Shown here: positions 48,932-58,500 of the stretch, one piece after another
Numbering within the stretch: position 1 is the first letter of the stretch
Layout: the number at the start of each line of letters is the position of its first letter
Assembly (NCBI RefSeq): GCF_016863555.1
Contig: NZ_BOPC01000055.1
Location: 1-62,415 of the forward strand
DNA length: 62,415 nt
Origin: Micromonospora qiuiae
GTDB taxonomy: Bacteria; Actinomycetota; Actinomycetes; Mycobacteriales; Micromonosporaceae
Reading direction: 5' to 3'
Translations under genes and position numbers: made by a program
Notes under the pieces: model-generated
Told to the model about the DNA's origin: nothing
What the model saw: the letters and a program-made list of their open reading frames with translations, nothing else
Database searches by the model: none

Positions 48932-50374
48932 TCACCTGCGGGCGTACAGTAGCGCGGCCCGCGCCATCCGGTCGGTGTGGAAGGCCGGTTCGGCGCCGGG
49001 ACGCCAGGGCAGTGCGGCGACCAGCACGATCAGGGCCAGCGCCAGGGAGTTCTCCATCAGCGCGCCGAACAGGCCGTCCTGGTAGTGCGAGACTTCCGGC
49101 AGTTGGTGTTCGTACGGCCAGATCGGGGAGATCAGGAAGATCAGGTAGAGCCCGACGGCGGCGACACCGTGCCGGAGGCCGGTGAGCGTCGGATACCCGA
49201 TCGGCGGGCGGAGCACAGACCACACCGACGATCCGCCCTGTGGGCCGGGTGCGGTACGCGGGACCAGCCCGCGGCTGGCGTCACGGCGGCGTACCGCGTG
49301 ATCGACCAGCACGATGATGGCCGGGATCACCCAGACGAGGTGGTGCGTCCAGGAGATCGGGCTGATCACGTTGGCGGTCAGGCCGACCAGGGTGAAGGCG
49401 GTCAGTTCGTCGCCGTCGGAGTGGGCGTCGGCGGCCCGGGACAGGCCGAGCGCCAGCACCAGCACGGAGAACGCGAGCCAGAGCAGGCCGGGAGTTTCGA
49501 TCGAGTCGTAGAGCCGCGCGAGGAGTCCGGCCAGGGACTGGTTGGGCGTCATGTCGGCGGCGCCCACCCGCTCGGTCTGCCACAGCACACCGCCGAAGTA
49601 GGCCCGGGACTCGGCGCCGACGATGCCGAAGCTGCCGAGCGTGACACCAATGGCGGTGCCGATCGCGGTGCTGGCGACCCGCCACTGCCGGGTGATCATC
49701 AGGTAGAGGATGAACAGGGCGGGGGTCAGCTTGATGGCGGTGGCCAGACCGATGCCCACGCCAGCCCAGGCGCCGCTGTAGACGAACCGCAGCAGCGGGC
49801 CGTCGCCCTCGGTGTAGTGCGTGCCCCGGCGCGAACGCCAGCGCAGGGCGATCAGGTCGGCCATCACCAGAGCGAACAGCAGCAGGTTCACCTGTCCGTA
49901 GCCGAGGGTCTCCCGGGTCGGCTCGATGGCCACGGCGAGCGGCGTGGCGATGGCCACCGTGTACCAGAGCGGCCAGCCCAACCGGTCGACGATCGGGCGC
50001 AGCAGCGCGGCCAGCACCAGAGCCAGCGCGGCGATGCTGACCGCGGCGTTCACCAGACCGGCCGCCGCCACCGGAAGGTGCGCCATGGGCAGCATGGCCA
50101 GCCCGGCGAAGGGCGGGTAGGTGAAGCCCAGGGTGGTGTCGGGCGCAACGAATTCGTACAGCTCGTGGCCGCTCGCCCACCAGACCACCGCGCCGTGATA
50201 GATCTTCATGTCGAAGAAGTTGTACGGCCGCCCGAAAACACCGATGGCAAGCCATGCGGCGTAGGCGACGGCGGCCACGATGCCGATCCGTACGACTGTC
50301 CTTCGATCGATCCCACCGGTTACGCGGCGGACTGCGGCGAGGCGGTCCAGCCCTCCACCGACACTCGCCGGCAT
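48932..50374 (-). CDS. GT87-family mannosyltransferase-like protein
   Basis: 480 aa, ATG 50374. About ten helices; the first outer loop has NFFDMKIYHGAVVWW and LYEFVAPDTTLGFTYPPF, as in alpha-(1,2)-mannosyltransferases such as PimE. Further motifs are GYGQVNLLL, AIKLTPALF and ISPISWTHHLVW. Probably adds sugars from polyprenyl-phosphate donors to PIMs or lipoglycans outside the cell. The acceptor is inferred from the family only. Confidence 0.85.
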   Translation of the reverse strand: MPASVGGGLDRLAAVRRVTGGIDRRTVVRIGIVAAVAYAAWLAIGVFGRPYNFFDMKIYHGAVVWWASGHELYEFVAPDTTLGFTYPPFAGLAMLPMAHLPVAAAGLVNAAVSIAALALVLAALLRPIVDRLGWPLWYTVAIATPLAVAIEPTRETLGYGQVNLLLFALVMADLIALRWRSRRGTHYTEGDGPLLRFVYSGAWAGVGIGLATAIKLTPALFILYLMITRQWRVASTAIGTAIGVTLGSFGIVGAESRAYFGGVLWQTERVGAADMTPNQSLAGLLARLYDSIETPGLLWLAFSVLVLALGLSRAADAHSDGDELTAFTLVGLTANVISPISWTHHLVWVIPAIIVLVDHAVRRRDASRGLVPRTAPGPQGGSSVWSVLRPPIGYPTLTGLRHGVAAVGLYLIFLISPIWPYEHQLPEVSHYQDGLFGALMENSLALALIVLVAALPWRPGAEPAFHTDRMARAALLYARR

Positions 50375-50577
50375 GGCGTGGCCACCCCCGTACCAAGGTC
50401 GTCCTACCCGTCCAGGTCCGGTAGGGAGCCTAGAGCCGCGCCTCACGTCATGCCTCCCGCGTTATGCGACCGTGTCCGATCCCACACACTCTCTTGACAT
50501 TTCCACCGCGTTAACGCCTAGCGGGCGGTTCGGGTGATTCGTGGCGTTGGCGGGGGTGAGGGATGGATAATCGCAGC

Positions 50578-51123
50578 TCAGCCTGGGAGCCGACGAGCGG
50601 TGGCAGCCGAGCGGACGGCGATGCGAGCCTCCCGGCGGGCGGTCCGGACGGCACGGCGCACGGACCGTCGGGAATGGCCGATACGGTGCCCGGCCCGCCA
50701 ACGGAGTCCTGGCTTGCCCTCCGTGTCGGCCGCAGCCAGCAGCAACCCGCCGAAGAGACCGAGGTTCTTCAGGAAATGGATCTGGTTGTTGATCCGCTGC
50801 GCGGGATCGTCCTGCTTCCAGAAGGGATGCCCGGCGAGGGTCACCGGGATCAGGGTGCCGGCGAGCACCAGGGCGGCCGGCCGGCTGAACCTGCCGGTCG
50901 CCAGCATCAGCCCGGCACCGAACTGCACCGCCGAGTGGGCCCGGATCAGCGTCTCGGTGTCGGTGGGGATGCGCCGGTCTGCCCGCTCCAGCAGCGGGGT
51001 CACCCGGTCGGTGACCGGTTTCGCGGCGGGCACCAGGCGGTCGGGGTTGGCGAAGCTCTTCGCGCCGCTGACCACGAAGATGCCGCTCAACATGGCGCGG
51101 GCCAGGGACCGTACGGGCGTCAT
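50578..51123 (-). CDS. DoxX-family membrane protein
   Basis: 181 aa from ATG 51123. Four hydrophobic helices with the DoxX pattern ARAMLSGIFVVSGAKSFANP, FGAGLMLATGRF, LIPVTLAGHPFW and NLGLFGGLLLAAADT. The C-terminal 35 residues are very basic. In mycobacteria DoxX forms a redox-linked complex with SodA and SseA; no partner is nearby. TATGAC 6 nt before the ATG may be the -10 of a leaderless mRNA. Confidence 0.85.
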   Translation of the reverse strand: MTPVRSLARAMLSGIFVVSGAKSFANPDRLVPAAKPVTDRVTPLLERADRRIPTDTETLIRAHSAVQFGAGLMLATGRFSRPAALVLAGTLIPVTLAGHPFWKQDDPAQRINNQIHFLKNLGLFGGLLLAAADTEGKPGLRWRAGHRIGHSRRSVRRAVRTARREARIAVRSAATARRLPG

Positions 51124-51237
51124 GAACCAGTCATACCCTGTCTCGGGCGGCGCCATGCCCCGCAACGTCTGATGTCGATCGACCGGGTGGCGTACGCCAG
51201 TTCCAGGGACCACCGCCGATGGACGCGCCACACCGGG

Positions 51238-51243
51238 TAACCT
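51238..51243 (+). promoter_or_regulatory. -10 box, leaderless GNAT gene
   Basis: TAACCT, 6 nt, then GTG 51250; no RBS. Confidence 0.5.
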
Positions 51244-51249
51244 CGCCGC

Positions 51250-51795
51250 GTGGCGACGCTGCGACTACGCCCCGAGGATCCGGCCGACACCGGGGCGATC
51301 CGCCGGGTGCTGGCCGCCGCCTTCGCCCGTCCCGACGTGGCCACGCCACCCGAGGTACGGCTCGTCGACGAGCTGCGCGCCAGCGACGCCTGGCTGCCGG
51401 CACTGGCGATGGTCGCCGAGTACGGCGGTGAGATCGTCGGTTACGCCCTGCTCACCCGGGTGTTGGTCCGCTCCGCCGAGGGCAACCGGCAGGCGCTCGC
51501 TCTCGGCCCGGTGGCGGTGGCACCGCATCGCCAGCGGATCGGGCTCGGCACCGCCGTGGTGCAGGCCGCCCTCGATGCGGCCACGGAACTCGGTGAGCGG
51601 CTGGTCGTGGTGCTCGGTGATCCCGGGTACTACCGACGGTTCGGGTTCAGCCGGGCCGACCGGATGGGCCTGACCAGCCCCTGGTCCGGGCTGGGCGAGC
51701 CGTGGCAGGCCCTGGTGCTGCCGCCGTCGATCAGCGGCGAGCTGCCCCCGCCGCAGGGCGACGTGATCTTTGCGCCGCCCTGGTCGAAGGTCTGA
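51250..51795 (+). CDS. GNAT-family N-acetyltransferase (YhbS-like)
   Basis: 181 aa from GTG 51250. The acetyl-CoA-binding loop is VAVAPHRQRIGLGTAVVQAAL, split here as VAPHRQRIGLGTAVV; then VVLGDPGYYRRFGFSRA, the YhbS hallmark, and a proline-rich end. The acceptor is unknown. Divergent from DoxX over 126 bp. Confidence 0.87.
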   Translation: MATLRLRPEDPADTGAIRRVLAAAFARPDVATPPEVRLVDELRASDAWLPALAMVAEYGGEIVGYALLTRVLVRSAEGNRQALALGPVAVAPHRQRIGLGTAVVQAALDAATELGERLVVVLGDPGYYRRFGFSRADRMGLTSPWSGLGEPWQALVLPPSISGELPPPQGDVIFAPPWSKV

Positions 51796-51907
51796 TCGCC
51801 GGCACTTGACCCGCTCAGCAGCAGGTGGTGGCGCCGGTGGCCAGACCGCTAGCATCGAACCACTCACGGGGATCAATCGCACATTCGCCCATGGAGGCTC
51901 CAACCCG

Positions 51908-53353
51908 ATGACCCGCGTCCTGTTGCGTTCTGCCAAGGACCCGTTCACCCCGGTCAGCCCGGAGCTCTCCCTCGCGCTGTACAAGAACGGCATTTTCGGG
52001 CGGAACGTCGGCAACCTGGTCTTCACCGAAGCGGTGCACAAGCTGATCAGCGTGCCGAATTACGAGGTGGTCTCCAACTCCTTCCTCAGCGAACGGCCCG
52101 GCGTGGACCAGGCGTACGTGGACCGGATCAACGAGCAGTTCGACCTGTTCGTGGTGCCGCTGGCCAACGCGTTCCGGCTCAGCTTCCTGGCGAACCTCAA
52201 GCGCCTCACCTGGGTGATCGAGCAGCTGCGAATTCCGGTCGTGGTGGTCGGCGTCGGCGTCTCGGGTGGCAGCGGTAGCCTCGACAACCCGTTCCCGCCA
52301 CCGACCGACGAGCTGCGCGTGGCGGTGCGCCGGTTCGTGCGCGCGGTGCTGGACAAGTCGGCGACGATCGGCGTACGCGGCGAGTTCACCCGGGCCTACC
52401 TCGCCGAGCTGGGCTTCGGCGACGACGTGGTCGACGTTGTCGGCTGTCCGTCACTGTTCCGCGACGGCCCGAACCTTCAGATCACCAAGCGGGTCCCCGC
52501 ACTCATGCGGGAGAGCCGCTTCACGATCAACATCTCCCCGTACGTGCCCCTGATGGACGAGGTCGGGACCCGGCACGCCGAGCGCTACCCGAACATGGTC
52601 TACGTGCCGCAGGACGACAAGGACCTCGAGCTGCTGCTGTGGGGCACCAACCCGGAGAAGGTCCGGCTGAAACTGCCGCACCACACCGGCCACCAGCTCT
52701 ACCGGGAGGACCGCATCCGGTTCTTCGTCGACGCCTCGACCTGGAGGCGCTACCTCGCCGAGCGGGAGTTCTCCTTCGGCACCCGGATCCACGGCAACAT
52801 CGCAGCACTGGCCGCCGGCACCCCCGCCTACGTCCTGGCGCACGACAGCCGCACCCTGGAGCTGGCCCGGTACCACGACATCCCGCACAGCCTGGTGCCC
52901 GACCTGACCCCCGAGGTGGACGCCGCCGACCTCTACGCCGAGGCCGACTACACCGCCTTCAACGCCGGGCAGGCGCAGCGCTGGGACCACTTCGCCAGCT
53001 TCCTGGAGCGCAACGGCATCGAGCACATCTTCCAGCCGGGCAAAGCCAACCCCGGCTACGATGCGCGGCTGGACGCCGCCGGGCTGCCGCCGCCGGTCAC
53101 CACGCTGATGACCACCGATCCCGAGGACCGCGAGCGGATCACCGCCCGGATTGCGGAGCTGTACTCGCTGGGCGGGTTCCGCGCGCTGCGCAAGGCACAC
53201 AAGCCGCAGTTCCCGTTCCCGCACACCAGCGCCCAGCGCGAAAGGCTGGTGGGCGGAGAAAAGACGTCCGCCGTACGGCGCCTGCCCGTACCCGTACAGT
53301 CCGCGCTGCGTCGCAGCCGCGCGATCGCCAAGCGGATCCGCCGCCAGCCCTGA
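51908..53353 (+). CDS. polysaccharide pyruvyl transferase-family protein
   Basis: 481 aa, ATG 51908 with GGAGG 10 nt upstream. The family pattern is seen as LYKNGIFGRNVGNLVFTEAV, VVVVGVGVSGGSG, TIGVRGEFTRAYLAELG, and FSFGTRIHGNIAALAAGTP, whose histidine is conserved. Such enzymes move pyruvate from PEP to sugars in exopolysaccharides. No other polysaccharide genes surround it, and it is convergent with the AAA ATPase gene (16 bp apart). The substrate is unknown. Confidence 0.85.
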   Translation: MTRVLLRSAKDPFTPVSPELSLALYKNGIFGRNVGNLVFTEAVHKLISVPNYEVVSNSFLSERPGVDQAYVDRINEQFDLFVVPLANAFRLSFLANLKRLTWVIEQLRIPVVVVGVGVSGGSGSLDNPFPPPTDELRVAVRRFVRAVLDKSATIGVRGEFTRAYLAELGFGDDVVDVVGCPSLFRDGPNLQITKRVPALMRESRFTINISPYVPLMDEVGTRHAERYPNMVYVPQDDKDLELLLWGTNPEKVRLKLPHHTGHQLYREDRIRFFVDASTWRRYLAEREFSFGTRIHGNIAALAAGTPAYVLAHDSRTLELARYHDIPHSLVPDLTPEVDAADLYAEADYTAFNAGQAQRWDHFASFLERNGIEHIFQPGKANPGYDARLDAAGLPPPVTTLMTTDPEDRERITARIAELYSLGGFRALRKAHKPQFPFPHTSAQRERLVGGEKTSAVRRLPVPVQSALRRSRAIAKRIRRQP

Positions 53354-53369
53354 GGAGGATCCGGCCGGC

Positions 53370-54605
53370 TCAGGCCGGTTGGGTGCGCAGGTAGCGGCCG
53401 AAGTGCGGGACGGTGAAGGCGACCGTGCCGCGTTCTCCGGAGTAGATCAGCCCTTTCTTGATCAGCGCGTCCCGGGCTGGGGAGAGGCTGGCGGGCTTGC
53501 GGCCCAGGGCGCGGGCGATCTCCGCGGTCGGCACCGCCGCATCCATGTCGTCCCGGCCGACGCCCTCGGCCGCGCTCTCGACCAGGGAGAGCGTCGCCAT
53601 CGCGCGCATGTACTCGCGTTCGGCCGGGGTGGCCCGCTCGAACCGGGAGCCGAAGAAGCCGACGGCCAGTTCGGCCTCGGCTTCCGGGGCGGCGACCCGG
53701 ACGTCGGCCACCGTGATCGGTGACCGTGGGGCATGGTCCCAGGTGGCCTTCCCGTACGCCTGGACGAAGTACGGATATCCGCCGGACTTCTCGTAGAGCA
53801 GATCCAGCGCCTTGACCTCGTACTCCACGTCCTCTCGCTCCGCCGGCGCGCAGAGTGCCTGGTCGGCGGCGAGCCGGTCGAGCCGATCGATGCGCTGGTA
53901 GCGGAACAACCGCTCGGAGTACGACTTGGCCGCGCTCAGCACCGCCGGTAGGTGCGGCAAGCCGGCACCGACCACGATCAGCGGTGCGCCGAGTTGGGAG
54001 AGTTCGTGGCACGCGGCGCAGAGCGCGGAGACGTCCTCCGGCCCGAGATCCTGCATCTCGTCGATGAAGATGGCGATGCCGGTGCCCACGTCGCTGGCGA
54101 CCGAGGCGGCGTCGGTGAGCAGTTCCACCAGGTCGATCTCGATGTCGCCGGAGTCGGCGCGTCCGGCGGCGGCCGGTACGTCGATGCCGGGCTGCCACCG
54201 GTCGCGCAGTTTCGGGACGCCGCGTCCGGTCGGGGTGCTCCGCTGGGCGAACGCCTTCAGCACCCCGAGAAAGGCGTCGATCCGGTCCGGTGCCCGGTGC
54301 CGGGGCGCGAGTTCCCGGACGGCCATGTGCAGGGCTGCGGCGATCGGCCGGCGCAGCGACTGCTCGGGCCGAGCTTCGATTTTTCCGCTGCCCCAGAGGC
54401 GGTTGATCGCCTGTGAGCGCAGGGTGTTGAGCAGGACGGTCTTGCCGACACCGCGCAGCCCGGTGAGCATCAGGCTGCGCTCCGGGCGGCCCCTGGCGAT
54501 CCGTTCCAGCACGATGTCGAAGACGTCCAGTTCCCGCCCTCGCCCGGCCAACTCGGGTGGGCGCTGACCGGCGCCCGGCGCGTACGGGTTGCGGACCGGA
54601 TCCAC
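53370..54605 (-). CDS. AAA ATPase with C-terminal winged helix
   Basis: 411 aa from GTG 54605, preceded by a -10-like TACTCT at 7 nt; ATG 54647 would add 14 residues but has no RBS. Motifs: PELAGRGREL, Walker A LTGLRGVGKTVLL, Walker B AIFIDEMQDL, sensor-like LIVVGAGLPHLP. Residues about 330-411 form a winged helix (AEIARALGRKPASLSPARDAL). It resembles ORC/Cdc6-like or STAND-type ATPases of actinomycetes with unknown targets. No partner gene is linked. Confidence 0.82.
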   Translation of the reverse strand: MDPVRNPYAPGAGQRPPELAGRGRELDVFDIVLERIARGRPERSLMLTGLRGVGKTVLLNTLRSQAINRLWGSGKIEARPEQSLRRPIAAALHMAVRELAPRHRAPDRIDAFLGVLKAFAQRSTPTGRGVPKLRDRWQPGIDVPAAAGRADSGDIEIDLVELLTDAASVASDVGTGIAIFIDEMQDLGPEDVSALCAACHELSQLGAPLIVVGAGLPHLPAVLSAAKSYSERLFRYQRIDRLDRLAADQALCAPAEREDVEYEVKALDLLYEKSGGYPYFVQAYGKATWDHAPRSPITVADVRVAAPEAEAELAVGFFGSRFERATPAEREYMRAMATLSLVESAAEGVGRDDMDAAVPTAEIARALGRKPASLSPARDALIKKGLIYSGERGTVAFTVPHFGRYLRTQPA

Positions 54606-54612
54606 GAATCGC

Positions 54613-54618
54613 AGAGTA
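54613..54618 (-). promoter_or_regulatory. -10 box of the AAA ATPase gene
   Basis: Minus strand TACTCT, 7 nt, GTG. Just upstream (54627-54644) is the inverted repeat TCTAGC-N6-GCTAGA, placed as an operator would be. Confidence 0.5.
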
Positions 54619-54626
54619 TCGGCCCA

Positions 54627-54644
54627 TCTAGCTGAGGGGCTAGA
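54627..54644. promoter_or_regulatory. CTAG inverted repeat, operator candidate
   Basis: TCTAGC, 6-nt loop, GCTAGA. It lies between the -10 and -35 positions of the AAA ATPase gene. The GCTAGACA sequence recurs twice in the terminator 55-80 bp upstream, giving six CTAG tetramers in about 100 bp. Confidence 0.4.
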
Positions 54645-54683
54645 CATGGATAGACGGAGCTACGGCGTGTCGGCTCTCGACAT

Positions 54684-54727
54684 AAAACTAGTGCTGTCTA
54701 GCTTCCACGCTAGACAGCACTAGTTTT
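54684..54727 (-). terminator. intrinsic terminator of the LppU-type gene
   Basis: Nineteen-bp perfect stem (ACTAGTGCTGTCTAGC core) with a 6-nt loop, flanked by AAAA and TTTT so it can work both ways. It begins 14 bp after the stop of the gene upstream on the minus strand. Confidence 0.9.
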
Positions 54728-54740
54728 GGTAATCGATCGG

Positions 54741-55466
54741 TCAGTCGCGCTGCTTGAGGCAGAGCACGAAGTCCAACGAGTCCAACTCGCTGTCGTAGAA
54801 GTACCAGTTCGTGTAGCCGTCCACCTGGGCGCACTTCGTCTCGGCGTCCCTCGCCCCGCCGGTCTTGCCGTCGAAGCGGCGCAGCACCTCGTACGACTTC
54901 GGGACGCAGTCGCTGATCGCCAGCTTCGGCTTGCCGCCGTTTGATGCGTCGTTGCGGACGCACTGGCCCGCTTCGACGAACCGGGGATCGGTGGACGAGT
55001 TGGCGGCCCGGGCACTCGGCGTCGGCTTTTCGTCGTCATCCTCCGGGGCGTCGGTCGGGGCCACCGGCTCCTCGGTCGGCGCGGCCACCGCCGTCGACGG
55101 CTCGTCGTCGCGCCCGAGCAGGTAGAACGCCGCCCCACCGCCCAGGACAAGCATCAGGACCGCGCCCAGTGCGGCGAGCAGCGGCCCTCGCCCGCGCCTG
55201 CTCGGCGGTGGCGTCGGCTGCCCGGCATACGCGGTCCTGACATCGTATTCGGCCCGCCGCTGGCCGTCGTGGTACACCGACTGCTGCTGGCCGCCGTGGT
55301 ACGCCGGCCCCTGCTGGCCGCCGTCGTACGTCGGCTCGGCGGGCCGGTGCGGTGCCCCGCCGTAGACCTGCCCCGAGCCGTAGACCTGTCCCGAGCCGTA
55401 CGCCTCACCGGGGTGCGGCTCGTGCCACGGGTGTCGGCCGCCACCCGGTGATCGGTAGTTCGCCAT
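54741..55466 (-). CDS. LppU/SCO3897-type membrane protein
   Basis: 241 aa, ATG 55466 with GGAGGGG 4 nt upstream. Residues 1-90 are Gly/Tyr/His/Gln-rich with YGSGQV and YHGGQQ repeats and face the cytoplasm. One helix (95-117). Residues 120-165 form an acidic linker, and 168-241 a small extracytoplasmic domain with four Cys (GQCVRNDA, ISDCVP, TKCAQVDG, VLCLKQ) as in LppU. Function unknown. First in the leftward direction after the helicase gene, 34 bp apart. Confidence 0.8.
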   Translation of the reverse strand: MANYRSPGGGRHPWHEPHPGEAYGSGQVYGSGQVYGGAPHRPAEPTYDGGQQGPAYHGGQQQSVYHDGQRRAEYDVRTAYAGQPTPPPSRRGRGPLLAALGAVLMLVLGGGAAFYLLGRDDEPSTAVAAPTEEPVAPTDAPEDDDEKPTPSARAANSSTDPRFVEAGQCVRNDASNGGKPKLAISDCVPKSYEVLRRFDGKTGGARDAETKCAQVDGYTNWYFYDSELDSLDFVLCLKQRD

Positions 55467-55500
55467 GCACCCCTCCTGCGCCAACGGTTGACGATACTGG

Positions 55501-58500
55501 TCAGATCAGCCGCAGCTGGCGGTCCTTCGGCCGGCGGGTTTCGCCGCGGTCGCCGAGGCGCTCGAACAGACCTGGGTCGATCACGTCGAGGAACGGCGAC
55601 GGCCGGCACTCGCGTTCCGACCCGTGCCGGGTCCGGCGAGCGGCGTGACTGACGTAGAGGCGGTCCTGCGCACGGGTCAACCCGACGAAGAACAACCGCC
55701 GCTCCTCGGCCACCGCCTCCTCGTCGGGTGTGGTGCCGGGCCAACGCAGCGGCAGCAGCCCGTCCTCGGCACCGACCAGGAAGACCACCGGGAACTCCAG
55801 GCCCTTGGCAGCGTGCAGGGTCAGCAGGGTGACCGCCTCGGCGCGCGGGTCGAGCGCGTCCACCTCGGCGCCGGTGGCGAGCTGGGACAGGAACATCTCC
55901 AGGTCGTCGCCGCAGCGGCGGGCCAGCGGCGTCAGCAGGTCGACGGCGGTCCGGACGTCGGATGGGCGCACCCCGCCGGTGCCGTCGAGGGTGGGGACGG
56001 CGAACCGCTCGGCGAGCAGCTGGCCGGCGAGGCGTACCCGGGCGGGTAGCGCGCCGTCGAGCCCCGTGGCGTGCCGCAGCTCACGGGCGATGGCCGCCAC
56101 GCCGGGGCGGTCCCGTAGCCGGTCGTGCGAGCGCTTCTGCACCGGGACGTTGGCCCGGGACAGGGCGTCCACGATCGGCGCGGCCTGCGAGTCGGTCCGG
56201 TAGAGCACGGCGATGTCCGAGAAGGACAGCGTGGTCGACCGGCCGTCGATGCGCCCCGAGTCCAGCGACCGGTGGGAAAGGCCGCCGACCAGCTCGTCGA
56301 TGGTGCGTACCACGAAGTCGGCCTCGTCGGCGACGGAGGCCGCAGCGTACCGGCCGACCAGCGGGGCCTCCGGGTCGAGCCGGGCCGGGTCCAGCCGCCG
56401 GCCCCGGACCAGCGACGACGGCGCGATGGCCTGCACCGCGGCAGCCAGGATCGGCGCCGAGGACCGGTAGTTGCGGTTCAACCGGACCAGCCGGGCGTCG
56501 GTGAAGTCCTGCGAGAAGCGCAGGAAGTACCCGACGTCGGCGCCCCGGAACGAGTAGATCGCCTGGTCGGGGTCGCCGATCGCGCACAGGTTGCCGTCGG
56601 CGGGGCTGAGCAGGCGTAGCAGTTCGTACTGCACCGCGTCGACGTCCTGGTATTCGTCCACGAAAATCCACTGCCATCGGTCCCGGTACCGCTCGACCAG
56701 TTTCCGGTCCTCGCGCAGCAGCGCCACCGGCAGGGTGAGCAGCTCGTCCAGGTCGACCATGCCCTGCTTGCGCAGCAGCGCCAGGTAGCGGGCCGGGTCG
56801 TCACCGGCCTCGGTCCGCGCCGCCGCCCGGTCCGCGTCGTCGGCGATCCGGAAGTCCTCCGGCAGGCCCGCGGCTCCGGCGTTCTCGCGCAGGATGGTCA
56901 GCCCGAGCGAGTGGAAGGTGCCCACGGTGACGTCCTCGGCGACCGGGCCGAGCAGGCCGTCGAGGCGGTGCCGCAGCTCCTCGGCGGCCCGCCGGGTGAA
57001 GGTGATCGCCAGGCAGCGCTCGGGGAAGACGTTCAGCTCCGCGCAGAGGTAGGCGATCCGGTGGGTCAGCGTACGGGTCTTGCCGGTGCCCGGTCCGGCC
57101 ACGATCAGCAGCGGCCCACCGGGCGCCGAGGCGGCCACCCGTTGCATCGCGTCGAGCCGGTCGAGCAGCCCGGTGCCGACCTCCTCCATCCCGGCGAGCA
57201 TCGGCTCGAACGGCTCGTGCGGGGAGGGCTGCGGCGCGATCGGCGGCGCCGGCGGTGCCGGCCTGCGCTTCGGCTCGGCCTTCGCCGCCGGCCGCTTCGC
57301 CTTGGCCTCCGCCCTGGCCGGCGGCTCCGCGGGCCGCCGCTGCGCCGGCACCGGTACGTCGAACAGTGTCTCCTGCCCCGCCGACCTGCCGGCGGCACCC
57401 AGCTCGGTCGGGTCGAAGAGCGTGATCACGCCGTACTCGCCGTCGTAGCCGGGCACCCGCCGGACCTCGCCGCGGCGCAGCCGGCCGATGCCCTCGGCGA
57501 GCAGTTCCCCGCCGACCCGGCCGATCTCGTCCAGCGGGGCGCGGGTCAGGATCTCCAGCTCCGGGCCGAGCGCGGCGACCAACTCGGTGAGCTTCCCCTC
57601 GACCTTCTTCGAGCGCGGACCAACCTTGTTGATCTCGCCGAGGATCTCGGCGAGCTGGATCAGGTGGGTCACCTCGGGCGCGTGTTCCGGTCGGTACCCC
57701 TCGGGCCGGTCGGCCAGGTCCTCCACCCGGCTCAGTACGCCCACCGTCAGCGGCTTGCCGCACTCCGGGCACTGCCCGCCGGCCTTGCGGGTGCGCTCGG
57801 GCGACCAGTTCACCCCGCACAACCGGTGGCCGTCCGCGTGGTACTTGCCCTCCTCGGGGAAGAACTCGATCGTGCCGGCCAGCCCGTCGCCGGTGCGCAG
57901 CGCCTCTCGGATGCCGAAGTAGTCCCGAGCCGAGGCGAAGACCGTCGCCTCACGGGCCAGCGCGGGTGGTGAGTGTGCGTCCGAGTTGGAGACCAGCCGG
58001 TAGTTGTCCAGGCTGCCGACCCGCCAGTTCATCTCCGGATCCGAGGAGAGCCCGGTCTCCACGGCGAAGACGTGCCCGGCGAGGTCGGCGTAGCAGTCGG
58101 CGATCGCGTCGAAGCCGGACTTCGAGCCCAGCGCGGAGAACCACGGGGTCCAGATGTGCGCCGGGACGAGGTAGCCGTCGTCGCTCGCCTCCAGGGTGAT
58201 CTCCAGCAGGTCGCGGGAGTCCAGACCGAGGATCGGCCGGCCGTCCGAGCCCAGGTTGCCGATCCGGCCCAGCGCGGCGTTGAACCGGCCCACCGCGTCC
58301 AGATCCGGCAGGTAGATCAGGTGGTGCACCTTCCGCGTCCGGTCGTCCCGCTTGTAGATCGTGGAGATCTCCACGCTGAGCATGAACCGGACCGGGGCGG
58401 TCTCCGCCTCGCTGGCCAGCTTCGGCGGCAGTCGGCGGGCGATGTCCCGCTCCGCCTCCGGAGCCAGCCGGTACAGGCCGGGCTCGGCCGGACGCAGCGT

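Noticed and set aside
50494..50526. Strong promoter with TTGACA at 50494-50499
   Set aside because: No good -10 at 16-18 bp and no plus-strand gene follows; the nearby GTTAACGCCTAGCG is part of a repeat core.
42965..51795. Secondary-metabolite cluster around the SARP gene
   Set aside because: Neighbours are molybdenum cofactor, GT87 and housekeeping genes; no PKS, NRPS, terpene or RiPP gene is present.
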